A stretch of DNA of 64,000 nucleotides from Mytilus edulis (lineage: Eukaryota > Mollusca > Bivalvia > Mytilida > Mytilidae). Below the pieces are notes generated by a model, which was not told where the DNA came from, ran no database searches, and was given only the letters and a program-made list of their open reading frames with translations. Shown here one piece after another: positions 1-10,860 of the stretch. Each line of letters starts with the position of its first letter. Position 1 is the stretch's first letter. Where the stretch lies: positions 78,073,821-78,137,820 of the forward strand of contig NC_092346.1 of assembly GCF_963676685.1 (NCBI RefSeq), read 5' to 3'. A program made the position numbers and the translations under genes.

Positions 1-175
1 TGGAGCAAAACTTTGGTTAGCTTGCTTGCTTTGTTTGTATATTGTACAAAATATAAAATAAACAAGTTAAACTATGCCTATATATATATTGTTTAAAGAT
101 GTCAATCTTATTTTCAAAGCTTGCATAAACAACTATACAAACAAAGCAAGCAAGTCAACCAAAGTTTTACTTTGC
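1..175. repeat. Short inverted-repeat (hairpin) element
   Basis: The first about 42 bases and bases 132-170 are near-perfect reverse complements (both contain CTTGCTTGCTTTGTTTGTAT or its complement), separated by about 90 bases. This is the shape of a foldback MITE. The left end may be cut by the window edge, and no target duplication can be defined. Confidence 0.7.
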
Positions 176-643
176 AGGTTTAAGAAATCAGCTGTAATGA
201 TTTTATTCAGTTTGGCAAATGTCCGAGCCCGTTAAAAACAGAACAAACTGAAACTACAGTTGCTGACTTCACTACCTTTAAAAAAAGGGAACAGTTTGGA
301 AGTCCCATATACTGAAATGTGACCAACAAAAATACTGATAGATTTTGTTAACACTGCCATGTATATAAATATTGCTTCGCCTTTTTTACGAACACAAAAT
401 TCCAGGATCCCACATTTGCCTTTAATTATCTATACGGACATTGCTGTACTCTTGAATATCAGCACCGGCTGTTATCGACGGCTTACTTTACACCAGTAAG
501 TTTGTCTCATGGGTAATTGTGTTTTTTCGCTGTTATTTCGTTGCTTCTGGTGGACAAACACATGAAATCTCTGTGACATCATCAAACATGTTAGTGGCTA
601 TATATCGGGTAATTCAAACCCTTTTTTCTTCGCATAGAAACAA

Positions 644-3006
644 GGAACTGGCTACGATTACATGGAAATGTAACAATAATAAAAATATTATTGTTACATT
701 GGAGACTAATTGCCGAAATGCATGGTTGGGTAAGGACCTGATCAATTACGAATGTAACAATAACTATTGAGGCTACGGTTACATTGCGTTATTGTTACAT
801 GAAAAACAGCAATGTACGATGGGACTAGTAATACAATACAATACAATACAAAGTTTTTTATTGTCAATTATGACGCCCAATAATTTGAGCAGTACAATTA
901 AGTTCAATTTCATACAAGTGATTACATATTGATTACATTGATTATTTAACAATTAAACAAAGTCAAGTCTTTTTCAAACAAATAAATTCTGCAGAAAAGA
1001 TATATATATATATATAGTTTTACAATATAATATAGATGGACAAACTACCGGTGACTAAACTGTATCTAGAACTAATTTTCTCTCTTTGAATAAAGTACAC
1101 AATAATAAACTTACTTTTTTAATTATAACATTATCCTCAGATGACATTAACCATATTAATTTTGATTTATTTGGGAGGCTTTTAAAGTTTTTGTTAACCT
1201 TATTTAAGTAATCTATATATTCAGATCTTTTATTTTCTAAAACAGGACACTGAAGAAGAAAATGAATTTCATCTTCAACTTCAGTGTTACATAATTTACA
1301 TATTCTATCCTCCACTCGAAGCCCCACATATCTGCCTCTTTCAATTTCTAATTTATGTGCACTGACTCTGAACTTAGTGAGCAGTCGCCTTTCATCCTCA
1401 TTTAAAATTAATAAGTACTTTTCCGTATAAATATTTTTTTTAAATAATCTGTAAGTTTTTAGTTTATTTCCATGCTGTTTATTTTGTCTATCATTGTAAA
1501 GTTCAGATTTCCAGATACAAGAATATTTCTGTTTTAATTTCCGGTAAATTAGTGATTTTAAATCCATCTTTGAATTTTTAACAAGTTTAAGATCTATATC
1601 AAGATTTTCATAAGAATAGCAATACAACTATACCAACTATTTTTGTTTAAACTATTTAGTGATCTAGAGACATTCAGGGCTTCAGAGAGAAGGATATCAT
1701 CAGACTTTAATATATGTTTATAATATCTAAACATATTTAAAATTACTTCAAGAAATAAGGGATATCTTCCCATTTCACCCAATACAGCTATATTTGTAGA
1801 TTTTTTACCTAAACCCAAAGAAAATTTACAGAATTTGACATGAATACTTTCTTGTTTCATGTCCTTGCATAGTTTAAAAAGATTATGTTCATTTTTATTT
1901 AGTTTATTTATTACTGAAGATCCCCATATTTCACTCCCATATAACAACACAGGTTTCACAGTATGATCAAATATATGTGAAAGTGTGTTAATTTTAGGTT
2001 TATATAAGTTAAAACTTTTTTTATATCAGTTAAATAAAGCTTTCAATCCCCTTTTATATAAATCATCTTTAGCCTCTGTAAAGCTTCCACTTGCACTCAC
2101 ATAAATTCCTAAATATTTATAGCCCCTAGCCCTTTCAATAGGTATATTATTAATATTAAATATTTTTTCATCTAATTTTCCTGTTTTATTAAAAACTACT
2201 GATTTAGTTTTCTTTATATTTATTTGGAGTCCCCATTTATCACAGTAATTATATAGTTTATCAATACACCTCTGTAGACCATCAGCTGTTTCTGACATTA
2301 ATACTAAGTCATCGGCATACAATAAGCAATTAAGCTGTAAGGAATTTATTGCGAACCCTATCATAGTTTTCCATAGATTCACCTGCAAGTTACCTGTCCA
2401 TTTAAACTTTTGACATTTATTTTATATTTACAATGCATACATTTATAAATATAATTTCTTTAATTTTTTATTTACAATGACAGTTTCTACATATGTATCC
2501 AGTAAGTGGTTTTTAAAGCATATTTCATGTGTTTAAGTCCTACACATTTTTGATGAACAAACTTACGTCCTCCATGGATACATGTATACAGAAGTTCACA
2601 GTATTAAAGTTCTAAGTGAAACCATTGAACTATATTTTTCGCCTTTGGAGCACTCAGTCCTAATCTGGAGTAGTATCTTTAAGAACATCAAAACCATGAT
2701 TACGTAAAACTATTTACACACCATTTGTTGAATAATAATATTTATTATTTATCAATATTACCAGCATTATTTAGTACATATGAAAGAATTAAGCAATTAA
2801 ACTATAGATTTAAGTTTAATTAATCTAGCGTAAGTACATTGTCGTTTTTCATGTAACAATAACTCAATGTAACCGTAGCCTCAATAATTATTGTTACATT
2901 CGTAATTAATCAGTTCCTTACCCAACTTTCCATTCCGCAATTAGACTCCAATGTAACAATAATATTTTTATTATTGTTACATTTCCATGTAACCGTAGCC
3001 AGTGCC
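644..3006. mobile_element. Mutator-like (MULE-type) element with about 170-bp terminal inverted repeats and 9-bp target duplication
   Basis: Bases 644-820 and 2838-3006 are reverse complements of each other with only scattered mismatches. The outer ends read GGAACTGGCTACG on the left and, complemented, GGCACTGGCTACG on the right. The element is bounded by a perfect 9-bp direct repeat, TAGAAACAA, at 635-643 and 3007-3015. Long inverted repeats plus a 9-bp duplication is the signature of the Mutator superfamily; the family name is inference because no transposase is visible. Each arm contains several copies of ATGTAACAATAA in alternating orientation, some forming perfect small palindromes. The interior holds a truncated LINE in reverse orientation (1055-2392), so at least two insertion events are stacked. 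Bases 2395-2835 are AT-rich with nothing recognisable. Confidence 0.75.
829..2392 (-). mobile_element. 5'-truncated, decayed non-LTR retrotransposon (LINE), C-terminal RT part
   Basis: On the minus strand, 2388-2026 encodes a reverse transcriptase segment with the catalytic YADD motif (LLYADDLVLMSE). The following RT/thumb and connection segments lie in other frames at 1959-1594 and 1627-1055. The last has a CxxC...HxxxxC zinc-binding motif (ICKLC ... HFLLQC), usual at the C-terminus of many LINE proteins. At least two frame changes break the reading frame, so it is a pseudogene. The 3' end (left side, 829-853) is a (TTGTA)n tail read on the minus strand. Endonuclease and N-terminal RT are absent, consistent with 5' truncation on insertion. 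It sits inside the Mutator-like element. Exact clade not determined. Confidence 0.85.
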
Positions 3007-3690
3007 TAGAAACAACTCTTCGTTAATCTGAGCATGGAAGTAATACTTTATATCACGAACTATAAATGAGGATACACAAAATGAAAAACTAAGCGAAATT
3101 GTGAATCCCGCATTGCACGAAAAAATGTGTTGTATTTCAGTAAATAACACGTGTTCTTGGTTGATTGTAAACACGTAGTAGTCCATCATGCATTGTGACT
3201 CATTTAGTGGATTGGTCAAAAACCTAGGTCAAAATAAATTGCGTCACATGTAAATAAACAATTACATGTGCGAGAACATAAGTATGCTAATTTATGCATT
3301 TCCATATAAGGTAGTGGTCCCGACCTGTTAAACTTTCTTTTCTTTTTCTCCTGTACCTGCATGTACTTTACTCTTTTATTCTATTTAAATCCCCTCTAGA
3401 AGGCCTCTGGTAGACTGAGGGAGCGTAAAATCATTGTTATCGATAGCCGATGACAAACAAGTGAAAGGTTAATGATTTTAAAATTATTATTTCAAACATT
3501 TCCGGTTGTCCAGGCTGTTATGCAAATGATTCTAAATTTTATCTGATGTTACTGGTGAAAGTCCACAAATTGTTGTATAATGAAAAACCAGAAGGGTGTT
3601 ACTAAGTATATGTAATAATGATATATGGCAGGTTTTATGACACAGCTAACTTGACTCTATGTTAATTTTCTTATTGTTATTTATTTTCAG

Positions 3691-4662
3691 ATCTTTGATT
3701 CGGGAAATCATATGCATCTTATCCATAGTCTTGCGCTATTGGGATCCCCACTTACACGTCGACCAGTGTTGGTAAGGTTTTGGATCTCATTGAAAAATAT
3801 ATATGAACTATGGAAAGGGTCTGTGGGCAAAGTTGTCAACATTATTTTGCTTCATTCTATGCATGTAATCATATTACTGCCTATATATATATATATATAT
3901 ATATGATATATAGTAATCATTTGTATCACATTGATTGATTGATTGATTGATTTTATTTCCTCCATTATACTGAAGATTTACATTCTTGGTCATTAAGGTC
4001 CGGCGATCTTAAAATATGGATATTATTTGGTGATATATATTTAAAATCAATTATTCCTCGGAGATTTTGTCCTTCCGTCTGACGTTTTTAGCGCTCTTGC
4101 GTCTACAATTCCCTTCAGTCGGGATTATAATCAAATTTATGTGGACCGATCCATTACTTTTAGGGTGTTTTGCACCTTGGAAAATGTGAATAATAAACCC
4201 ATCATAGATACCAGTATTAAAATTGTGTATGCAAGACTTCCGTTTCTTCTTCAAAAGACTCATCAGTGACGCTGTAATCAAAAAGTTAAAAAGGCAAAAT
4301 AAAGTACGAACGGGAGAGCACCGAGAACCAAAAATTTAGAAGGTTTTACTTACTGCATACAAGAAGAAAGAAATTCGACATTTGTTCATTTATATGAATT
4401 TAACATTCAATGTGGTCAAAGGAATTTACGTTGCCCAAATATTTTCTTCCCTTTTGCATTGATTTGATATTGGTAACATATGTAGATGTCTTTTAATACT
4501 ATTATATAATATTTCCAGGTAGGAAGTTTACTGACATTAGGAATACTTGTGTTTTCTGGAAGCTGCTATTACAATGCAATGACAGGGGACAAGAGGGTTA
4601 GAATGATTACACCTTATGGTGGCATGGCCTTTATTCTGGCTTGGTTAGCTATGATGCTATGA
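3691..4662 (+). CDS. TMEM256: TMEM256 ortholog, last two coding exons (5' partial)
   Basis: Coding exons are 3691-3771 and 4519-4662 (stop TGA 4660-4662), with a consensus intron (TTTTCAG at 3690, GTAAGG at 3772, TTTCCAG at 4518). They give 74 residues: the conserved IFDSGNHMHLIHSLALLG stretch, then two hydrophobic membrane helices (about residues 28-42 and 57-73) ending in WLAMML. Family members are about 110-residue membrane proteins of unestablished molecular role. The match runs along the whole C-terminal two thirds, so the identification is firm. The N-terminal exon, which should carry the first helix with a G-x-x-G-A-H-G motif, was not found between bases 1 and 3690 and probably lies left of the window. 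A polyadenylation signal follows at 4749. Confidence 0.92.
3880..3905. repeat. (AT)n microsatellite
   Basis: A short run of alternating TA inside the TMEM256 intron. Confidence 0.9.
3928..4275 (-). mobile_element. Short hammerhead-bearing element, decayed copy, with (AATC)n tail
   Basis: Read on the minus strand the element starts with CAGCGTCACTGATGAGTC, the same 5' module as the intact hammerhead at 10757. It continues through ACTGGTATCTATGATGGG, shared with the 10.8-kb copy, and ends in a (AATC)n tail at about 3930-3952. The ribozyme core is damaged: the second strand of stem II no longer pairs, and stem I has lost pairs. The simple-repeat tail suggests retrotransposition. It lies in the TMEM256 intron. 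Confidence 0.6.
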
Positions 4663-4748
4663 ACTCAACCAATCATTTAAAACAATGTGACTGATATGAA
4701 GGTGTATGGATGTACATAACATGTTTCATGCGTTGTGCAAGTTATTCC

Positions 4749-4754
4749 AATAAA
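4749..4754 (+). terminator. Polyadenylation signal of TMEM256
   Basis: AATAAA lies 87 bases after the TMEM256 stop codon, within a normal 3' UTR distance. Confidence 0.6.
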
Positions 4755-4762
4755 ATATAGTA

Positions 4763-5340
4763 CCGGTATTTAAAAAAAAGTATATTTCTCATTTATCAAA
4801 CAGAGCCATACTATAAAGAAATCCTCTCCCTGCTTGACTCCTGCTTGTTCGTATCTAAATGAACGGGCTCTGAAACAATACCACCGGACAACTGGTATGT
4901 ATTCTCCTGTTTATAGCAAGTTTTTTTATAGGTCCAGCATTAATTTGTATCTATAAAATAATTTGGTTAAGGATTTTAAGTACTTTGTTGTAACATAATC
5001 TATGACTAAATATTTTACCAGTGATACACAAATTATGATCGTTGAAATCCATTACGTCACTACATACATGGGGTTGGCGAGTTGTGATACACAAACACCG
5101 CAAGTTTGGACCACAGGAACATCACCGTCTAAAACAGAAAGATTAACCAAAATCGTCTCGTTTGACGTTAAATAGTAATGAGTTCCTGTGTGAAACTGAA
5201 ATATTCAAGCCTAGGAAAGGGCAGTTATTACTGTTTGTATTAGATTAATTTAAAGTCTGTTGCCTTCGAACAAACAAATATCATCAACGTAACGGTAGGC
5301 TTTGTTGGATTTAGAACTTTAGACGGATCGTTACCGAGTT
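4763..5340. other. Intergenic stretch without recognised gene
   Basis: AT-rich sequence between TMEM256 and the first LINE debris. I see no coding potential, RNA gene or clear repeat boundary. Confidence 0.5.
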
Positions 5341-5364
5341 GTGTCATAAACTATGATTTATTTC

Positions 5365-5530
5365 AAAACACGGGAACAAAACAATTCTGGCGTTATGTTA
5401 AATCCAGACGACAGAAAAACATTGGCATACCAGCAATGAAACAGAATGGAGCACTTGTAAACGACAACAAGGAGAAAGCTAATATACTTTTAAACCAATT
5501 TGAATCAGTTTTTGGGAAACGATTGCTTTC
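5365..5530 (+). mobile_element. LINE fragment (linker between endonuclease and RT)
   Basis: One open frame encodes a segment with FWRYVKSRRQ and NIGIPAMKQNGALV followed by KEKANILLNQFESVFGK. This is the typical linker upstream of the RT domain in Jockey/CR1-like LINEs. The frame stops after about 55 codons. The RT fragment at 6955-7340 has the same orientation and could be the next part of the same copy, separated by later insertions. Confidence 0.7.
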
Positions 5531-6155
5531 AAGCAATCTGTAGACTTATACCGGTGGCTCAGAGCTTTTCCCTCACGTCAATCGTTTTATTTTAAACATT
5601 AAGGAACATCTCAGATTCTTATAATAGTCTTGCTTTAAAAGGTAAAAACAAACGAAGGGATTGAACTTAAACAACTTTCCTATAATGTTCTTTTCATAAT
5701 CTTCATGTTTGAAAATTCCCTTGACTTATATGCGTGTTTTTAACAACACGGCAAATCAGAATTAATCAGTATTTATATTTAGTGTATTTATAGATTTAGA
5801 AACACGTCAGAGGGAATTCCCAGTTTTGGTAAAATGCGAGAGTTGTCCGAGTTCCGATACTATAAATCTATTTCTGTCATATAAGAACTGAAGTGGAGTT
5901 TTTCTTATATGTTACCGTTATGAAACTGATATTTGAGATTGTACTTCTATAAAGAAATAGAGAACCATCTAGGTCGTTTAATAAACATTTAATATACGTT
6001 CTTGCTTCAGGGTTTGTTAAAGAAATTATGCGCATGCGTATAGTTTTCCTGACTTCAAGGGGTTTTAGATTGAATGGTTGCTCTAGATTCCACACTCAAT
6101 TAATTAATTTATAACTCATGGGATCTTTTCTATGTATGTCTGCTATTGAGGGTTA

Positions 6156-6446
6156 GGGAGCTACCATTTGATTTTTATGGGGGGGGGGGGGGGCTAGGAT
6201 GAAATTTGAAAAAAATAGGCAGGACAGGAGTTTTGAGTAAAAAAAAAAGGCAGGATGAGACCCTTTGCAAAAAAAAAGGGGCAGGATGACAATTTAGGTA
6301 AAATAAGTCAGCATAAACTAATAAAAAAAGGCAGGACCGAATAGAGTGAAAAATAAAAAGGCAGGACAGAGATAACAACTAAAAAAAATGCAGGACAAAA
6401 TTTTTCATCCTAGCTAGCCCCCCATAAAAATCAAATGGTAGCTACC
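6156..6446. mobile_element. PIF/Harbinger-type MITE (TTA target duplication, G-run termini)
   Basis: Inverted repeats of about 45 bases bound a 291-bp unit: left end GGGAGCTACCATTTGATTTT, right end complement GGTAGCTACCATTTGATTTT, each followed inward by a G-run and CTAGGATGAAA. A TTA triplet flanks both sides (6153-6155 and 6447-6449), the usual 3-bp duplication of PIF/Harbinger elements. The interior is a degenerate tandem array of A-runs plus GGCAGGAC. No coding capacity. Confidence 0.75.
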
Positions 6447-6954
6447 TTATTGTTGTTGCATAATTTTAAATCATACGCATCATTTAGATTAAAATAAATG
6501 TCGTCCAAATCGTAGAACACCCCTTCCGGCGAAATGGAGCCTTCCATATTATCGTTTCAAGTTGTCTCCCTTCCGGAAGTAACTTCTGTGAATTCTGAAT
6601 CAAAACAACACGTTCAGTATATAATTTAACTCGTTCTGTCAATAAACGTCGTATCATAATAAAAACGATCGCAGTTAGCAATGGGGTGCCTCCTAGAATT
6701 AACGAAGGAAAATAGGTGATAAGATAATGTACGAGGTGAAATGTCTTCTCTCACTCTGAGTCTCAGTGACTGCTGTGGAAAGTAAACTTGGAATTGATAG
6801 TACAAAAATAAAACACAATAGGCCTAATTACATTGTTCATACACTTTTATCCGGGATTGGCTATTTTGTAACTATTTTACTTTTGTAACTATTTTACATG
6901 TGCAGTTGAATTAGTTTTAAAACTAATATTATCCAGCTACATGTATACATGTGT

Positions 6955-7340
6955 AAATGAAACAACGGCAATCGTATCCCTCAGAGCAATCTGCTCTTTG
7001 ATTACAATAGACACTCTAAAGCCAGACAATTTACCAAACATTGTCCTGAAAAACTGCTCTAAACAACTAGCACCTGGGCTGCGACACATCTTCCAGCAAT
7101 CCATAAACTCTGGCACTCTACCTACTTATTGGTTAAATGCAAACTCCTGTATTTAAAAAAGGAAATATAAACAAACCAGAGAACTATAGACCTGTTTCTC
7201 TTACCTGTGTAATCTGCAAGCTGCTTGAGCATATTATATGTAAACATCCTGACACACCTAGAAAGGAACAACACAGTTACAACAAGCCAAGGCCAAGTGA
7301 GAGTCAATTCAAAAAGTTGCTCTTGTATGTTTCATCAAAG
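6955..7340 (+). mobile_element. LINE fragment, N-terminal reverse transcriptase motifs
   Basis: Overlapping frames at 6941-7156 and 7137-7358 encode contiguous RT motifs with one frame change: KPDNLPNIVLKNC, then the short helix LAPGLRHIFQQSINSGTLP, then PVFKKGNINKPENYRPVSLT and a following ICKLLEHIICKH. These are RT blocks 1-2a of Jockey/CR1-type LINEs. It breaks off before the catalytic Asp motifs. Confidence 0.8.
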
Positions 7341-7365
7341 TATGTTTCTCCCGTGTAGGCATATA

Positions 7366-8190
7366 CTCAAACTAAGAAAAGTTAATCATGAAAATTTGTT
7401 TGTTGCTGAAGCAGTGTCAGATCGTTGGAAGATTAACACAGTCAGGACATCACGTATATTATTTGATGATACCGGTATATCAGAAACCCAGTCATCAGTG
7501 TTTTCTATCATATGTACACCAAAAAGAGTGAGAAAAATGCCTCAAAGCACAAAATACAGGGAGACACAAATACTAATACAGCAAATGGCAAGTCTTGCAT
7601 CCGAAGCTAGTGGTGGCGAATATCAACAGAGATTAGATGTTATTTAGAGAATTGCAAATTTTTGGAGTCATGGGAAGAAGTGTATGGTTCTTGCAGTTCT
7701 AGAATATGATTCTGTGGAAAGTACAAGTTCAAGTGGCAATGAACACGACCAAAAAAGACGTGCATGGTAAAGAGGATATTGAAGACATCAACCCTTGAGA
7801 CCATTTGCGAGTATGGTCTTGAGGAGACGATGATAGTCCGTCGTAAGGGGACGATAAGTGGCTGACACGTGTAAAGAGAGAGCCATATCTCTTGCACGTA
7901 AAAGACACCCTTGTAGATTTCGAAAAAGAGCAGGCTAAAACCAATTCTTTGCCTTTGGAAGTTGTTTTAGTTTTAGTTGATTTAATCAAAAAGTATTGTA
8001 AAAAAGATGCATGGGAAGCTATTCAGGGCGTATTTAAAGAAAATAAAAGGAACCCTGTCTACATATGTAACATATGCACACATGACCCAGATTCAAAGGA
8101 AGTCAGTGTTATGTGCACTGTGTGGTTATGTGTAACTTCCAAAGGCAAAGACTTGGTTTTGTAACAATTGCAAATGTTAAATCATGTGTC
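7366..8190 (+). pseudogene. Remnant of a protein with a PHD-like zinc finger
   Basis: An open stretch at 7366-7647 (KMPQSTKYRETQILIQQMAS ... YQQRLDVI) continues past one in-frame TAG, then reappears at 7892-8100 as a frame ending in YICNICTHDPDSKE. In the next frame follow CALCGYV and WFCNNCK, after a stop. Together these give CxxC...CxxC...WxCxxC, the cysteine pattern of a degenerate PHD finger. Such fingers are common in ORFs carried by invertebrate retroelements, and a LINE fragment lies immediately upstream, so this may be retroelement ORF debris. Frameshifts and stops make it non-functional. Confidence 0.45.
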
Positions 8191-8269
8191 CATTTGAGAC
8201 AAAAAGAATTGAGTTACAATTAGTTTTCAAAAATAAAGTATTCAGTATTTTCGTGATTTTACTTTTTTG

Positions 8270-8560
8270 AAAAGGGGGGGGGGGAGGTGTTCGGAGGGGT
8301 CCTGATCCCGAAATCCCGAAGTCACGAATTTAAAGAAATTTAAATCCCGACATTCCGAAATTCGAAAAAAATAATTCCCGGATACCGAAAGTATCAATCC
8401 CGAAATCTAAGCTGGTTCTCGGCTGACTACTACACTTTGTTTGAGTGTAGCGTAATACAAGCCGGGATTCTAGTTTTTTCTGAAATCCCGAGCTTAAAAA
8501 CACCCGATCCCGACGTTCCGGAAAAGATCCTGCCCTTTTTATAGCTATATTTCCAGAGAT
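8270..8560. repeat. Dispersed repeat rich in 'AATCCCGA' motifs
   Basis: A G-run followed by many direct and inverted copies of TCCCGA. The inner block with GACTACTACACTTTGT recurs at 11884-11900, showing that this is a dispersed family. Confidence 0.5.
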
Positions 8561-8699
8561 ACAATTTTCTTTTTAAAATATTACCTACAAACGGAAAGAA
8601 TATTTTATGGGCTAAAAACGACGAAATATTGCGAAATCGGAATTTCCTAAAATTCCATCTACACTTTCTTCAGAACCTTTTTACAATTAAACATTATTC

Positions 8700-9190
8700 A
8701 TTAATATAAACGTGAAATTATTCTTTTTTATGAGAGTGAGTGACCCATATTCGCCGCATAATTCGTTCATTTCCATCAACATACGACATACATTCGAATA
8801 TTTGGACCCTTCGTAAATTTTACGGACGCCATCACGAGTTGGTTGACCGTATTGGAATAACCGTTTCACAGATGATATATGATATGTTACTTACGTCAAC
8901 CACAACTACAACCCCCTTCCCTTTCATGAATGTGACCTACCGAATTAGACTATTAACCGGATTTGTTATAACATGAGCAATACGATCTGCTTACCCTTCC
9001 GGAGCACCCCTAGTTTTTTGTGGGGATCTTGTTTATTCTTTAGTTTTCTATGTTGTGCCCTGTGTACTATTGTTTGTCTGTTTGTCTTTTCATTTTTAGC
9101 CATGGCGTTGTCAGTTTATTTTCGATTTATGAGTTTGACTGTCCCTCTGGTATCTTTCGTCCCTCTTTTATGTAGGTTTCAGAAATTTTA
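8700..9190 (+). repeat. Dispersed mussel-type repeat with decayed coding tail
   Basis: The frame at 8740-8976 reads WTLRKFYGRHHELVDRIGIT. It is followed by a 3' segment containing GCCATGGCGTTGTCAG and CTGTCCCTCTGGTATCTTTC, which I recognise as common in mussel sequences (recall, not searched). No complete domain is present; probably the 3' end of an old retroelement. Confidence 0.4.
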
Positions 9191-9676
9191 CTGCACGAAA
9201 AAAAGAATGTAAACTCTAGAGCAAAGTCAAATTGTTCGTGTACCAGGGGGGCACATTTTCACCGCAAGGCAAGTCCTGGGTAAAGGCACACAAATCGTTA
9301 AAGAAAAAATAGCAAAACGGCGAAAATGTGTCCATGGCGCCGGACTGAATATGCGCCACCCACTCGACATAAAAGTATGACCAAAACGACTTACCCGGCC
9401 ACGTCCACTTGTATTTTTGTCCATCTGATGAGTTAAGCCTTTTTCGGGTACCACGCCGATTTCCCGAGAAATGCGAGAAAAACGTAATATCCCAAAAACA
9501 AACAGATATATCCCGAGAAAAAGATTTTTAATGGTGTCATAGGTGTTGTACTGCTTAAATTAGTGTAACAGCATACAATAATAAGATTTAAGGCGTTCAT
9601 ATTTAATAAAAGTACACGCAACTTCATAAAATCGATTTTATTATATCTTGTATCTTGTTATATCCATCGAATGACA

Positions 9677-9712
9677 CTGAGACTACTATAACATGTGTTA
9701 TAGTAGTCTCAG
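9677..9712. repeat. Perfect 17-bp-arm palindrome
   Basis: CTGAGACTACTATAACA, a 2-base centre, and its exact complement. Short related sequences occur at 22611 and 59196. It may be the paired tips of a foldback element. Confidence 0.8.
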
Positions 9713-9724
9713 AATGACCGGACC

Positions 9725-10400
9725 GAAAAACAGGACCAAATGAAAAATGCTAATAACTTTTTCATTTCTCAAAGGATTTATCTAAAATTTGAAATCTAAT
9801 AAGATTTTATCATTTTATATATCGATGTAAGAAGAAATAAATAGATTTATTTTTAAAAAAACGTCAGAAAACATGACCTGACCAACGCTGATAATGACAG
9901 GGCCAACATCGAGTCGACAATGACTGGACCAAATAAAAATGCTAATAACTTTTTTATTTTTCAGAGGAATTATATCAAATTTGAAATATAAAATACGAAG
10001 TCATCTTTCAATACATGAATTTTATAAGAAAACGTGACATGACCATCGCTGACTGACAGGACCTCGACAATGACAACCAAATGAAATTTCTAATTACTTT
10101 TTTATTTCTCAGAATATTTCTCTGAAATTTGAAATATTATAAGATTAGACCATTGTTTACATAAATACAGGAATATTACCAAAAAAAAAGAGAGATAGCG
10201 GTAATGTGACCTGACCAACGTTGACAATGTCAGCTGATAAACCTCAACAATGACAGGACCAAATGAAAATGCTAATTACCTTTTTTATTTCATCAGAATA
10301 TTCCTCTCAAATTTGAAATATAATAAGATTTATAAGACCAATTGATTATTCGTACATGAATATAAGAACAATTACAATATAGGAAAAAATATTAAAAGCG
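9725..10400. repeat. Four diverged tandem units of about 150-190 bp
   Basis: Each unit starts near GGACCAAATGAAAATGCTAA and runs through a T-rich block, then TTTGAAATATAATAAGAT. Starts are near 9735, 9925, 10075 and 10257. Units are strongly diverged from each other. Confidence 0.7.
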
Positions 10401-10753
10401 TGTGGTTATGTGACCTGACCTGGCCGATTAAAGGTCTTAATTTCTTTCTTAATTTACTAAAATTCTTAATTTTGATCCATAATTAAAAATATATATTTAT
10501 AAAAATAAACCTCAAGAAAAACATACTTTTTAGTGGGTAAAAACTTGACCTAGCTGACAAATGTACGTTGGCGGACAGAAAGTCAAACGACAAAAAGACA
10601 CAAAGGATCACTGAGTATACAATTGTTTGAATATTTAATGCATATATATTCATTTTACGGTTTAGGAAATATAGCTCATTAAACTAGATAAATTAAGATT
10701 TATTGAATTATAATCATTATATGATCTTATATTTTTTGACATCATGCAGTCGT

Positions 10754-10860
10754 TCAGCGTCACTGATGAGTCTTTTGTAGACGAAACGCGCGTCTGGCGT
10801 ATATACAAAATTTAGTCCTGGTATCTATGATGAGTTTATTTAAGTCAGGGACTTTCTACT
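10754..10860 (+). mobile_element. Short repeat element carrying the hammerhead
   Basis: Downstream of the ribozyme the sequence CCTGGTATCTATGATGAG is shared with the minus-strand copy at 3928-4275, defining a dispersed family with the ribozyme at its 5' end. The 3' boundary is not sharp here and no simple tail is obvious. Confidence 0.6.
10757..10800 (+). ncRNA. Type I hammerhead ribozyme motif (short stem III)
   Basis: The conserved core is complete: CTGATGA (10763-10769) and GAA (10783-10785). Stem II is GTC/GAC around a TTTTGTA loop (10770-10782). After GAA comes the self-complementary ACGCGCGT (10786-10793), then C10794 as the cleavage-site nucleotide of a GUC triplet. Stem I pairs GCGTCA (10757-10762) with TGGCGT (10795-10800), six pairs including two G-U wobbles. 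The self-complementary stem III leaves no loop, so the fold fits a dimeric ribozyme, as known for hammerheads in animal satellite repeats and retrozymes. Cleavage is predicted between 10794 and 10795. Activity is inferred. Confidence 0.8.

Noticed and set aside
420..493. First coding exon of TMEM256 (sequence before CCAGTAAGT)
   Set aside because: No frame gives the expected small N-terminal helix or G-A-H-G motif; the exon is more likely left of the window.
9425..9450. Second hammerhead core (CTGATGAG at 9425)
   Set aside because: No GAA strand or stem II partner follows.
10786..10803. Alternative hammerhead fold with stem III closing on GCGU and cleavage after GUA
   Set aside because: It gives a looped stem III but leaves stem I with only one pair; the GUC alternative gives six stem I pairs.
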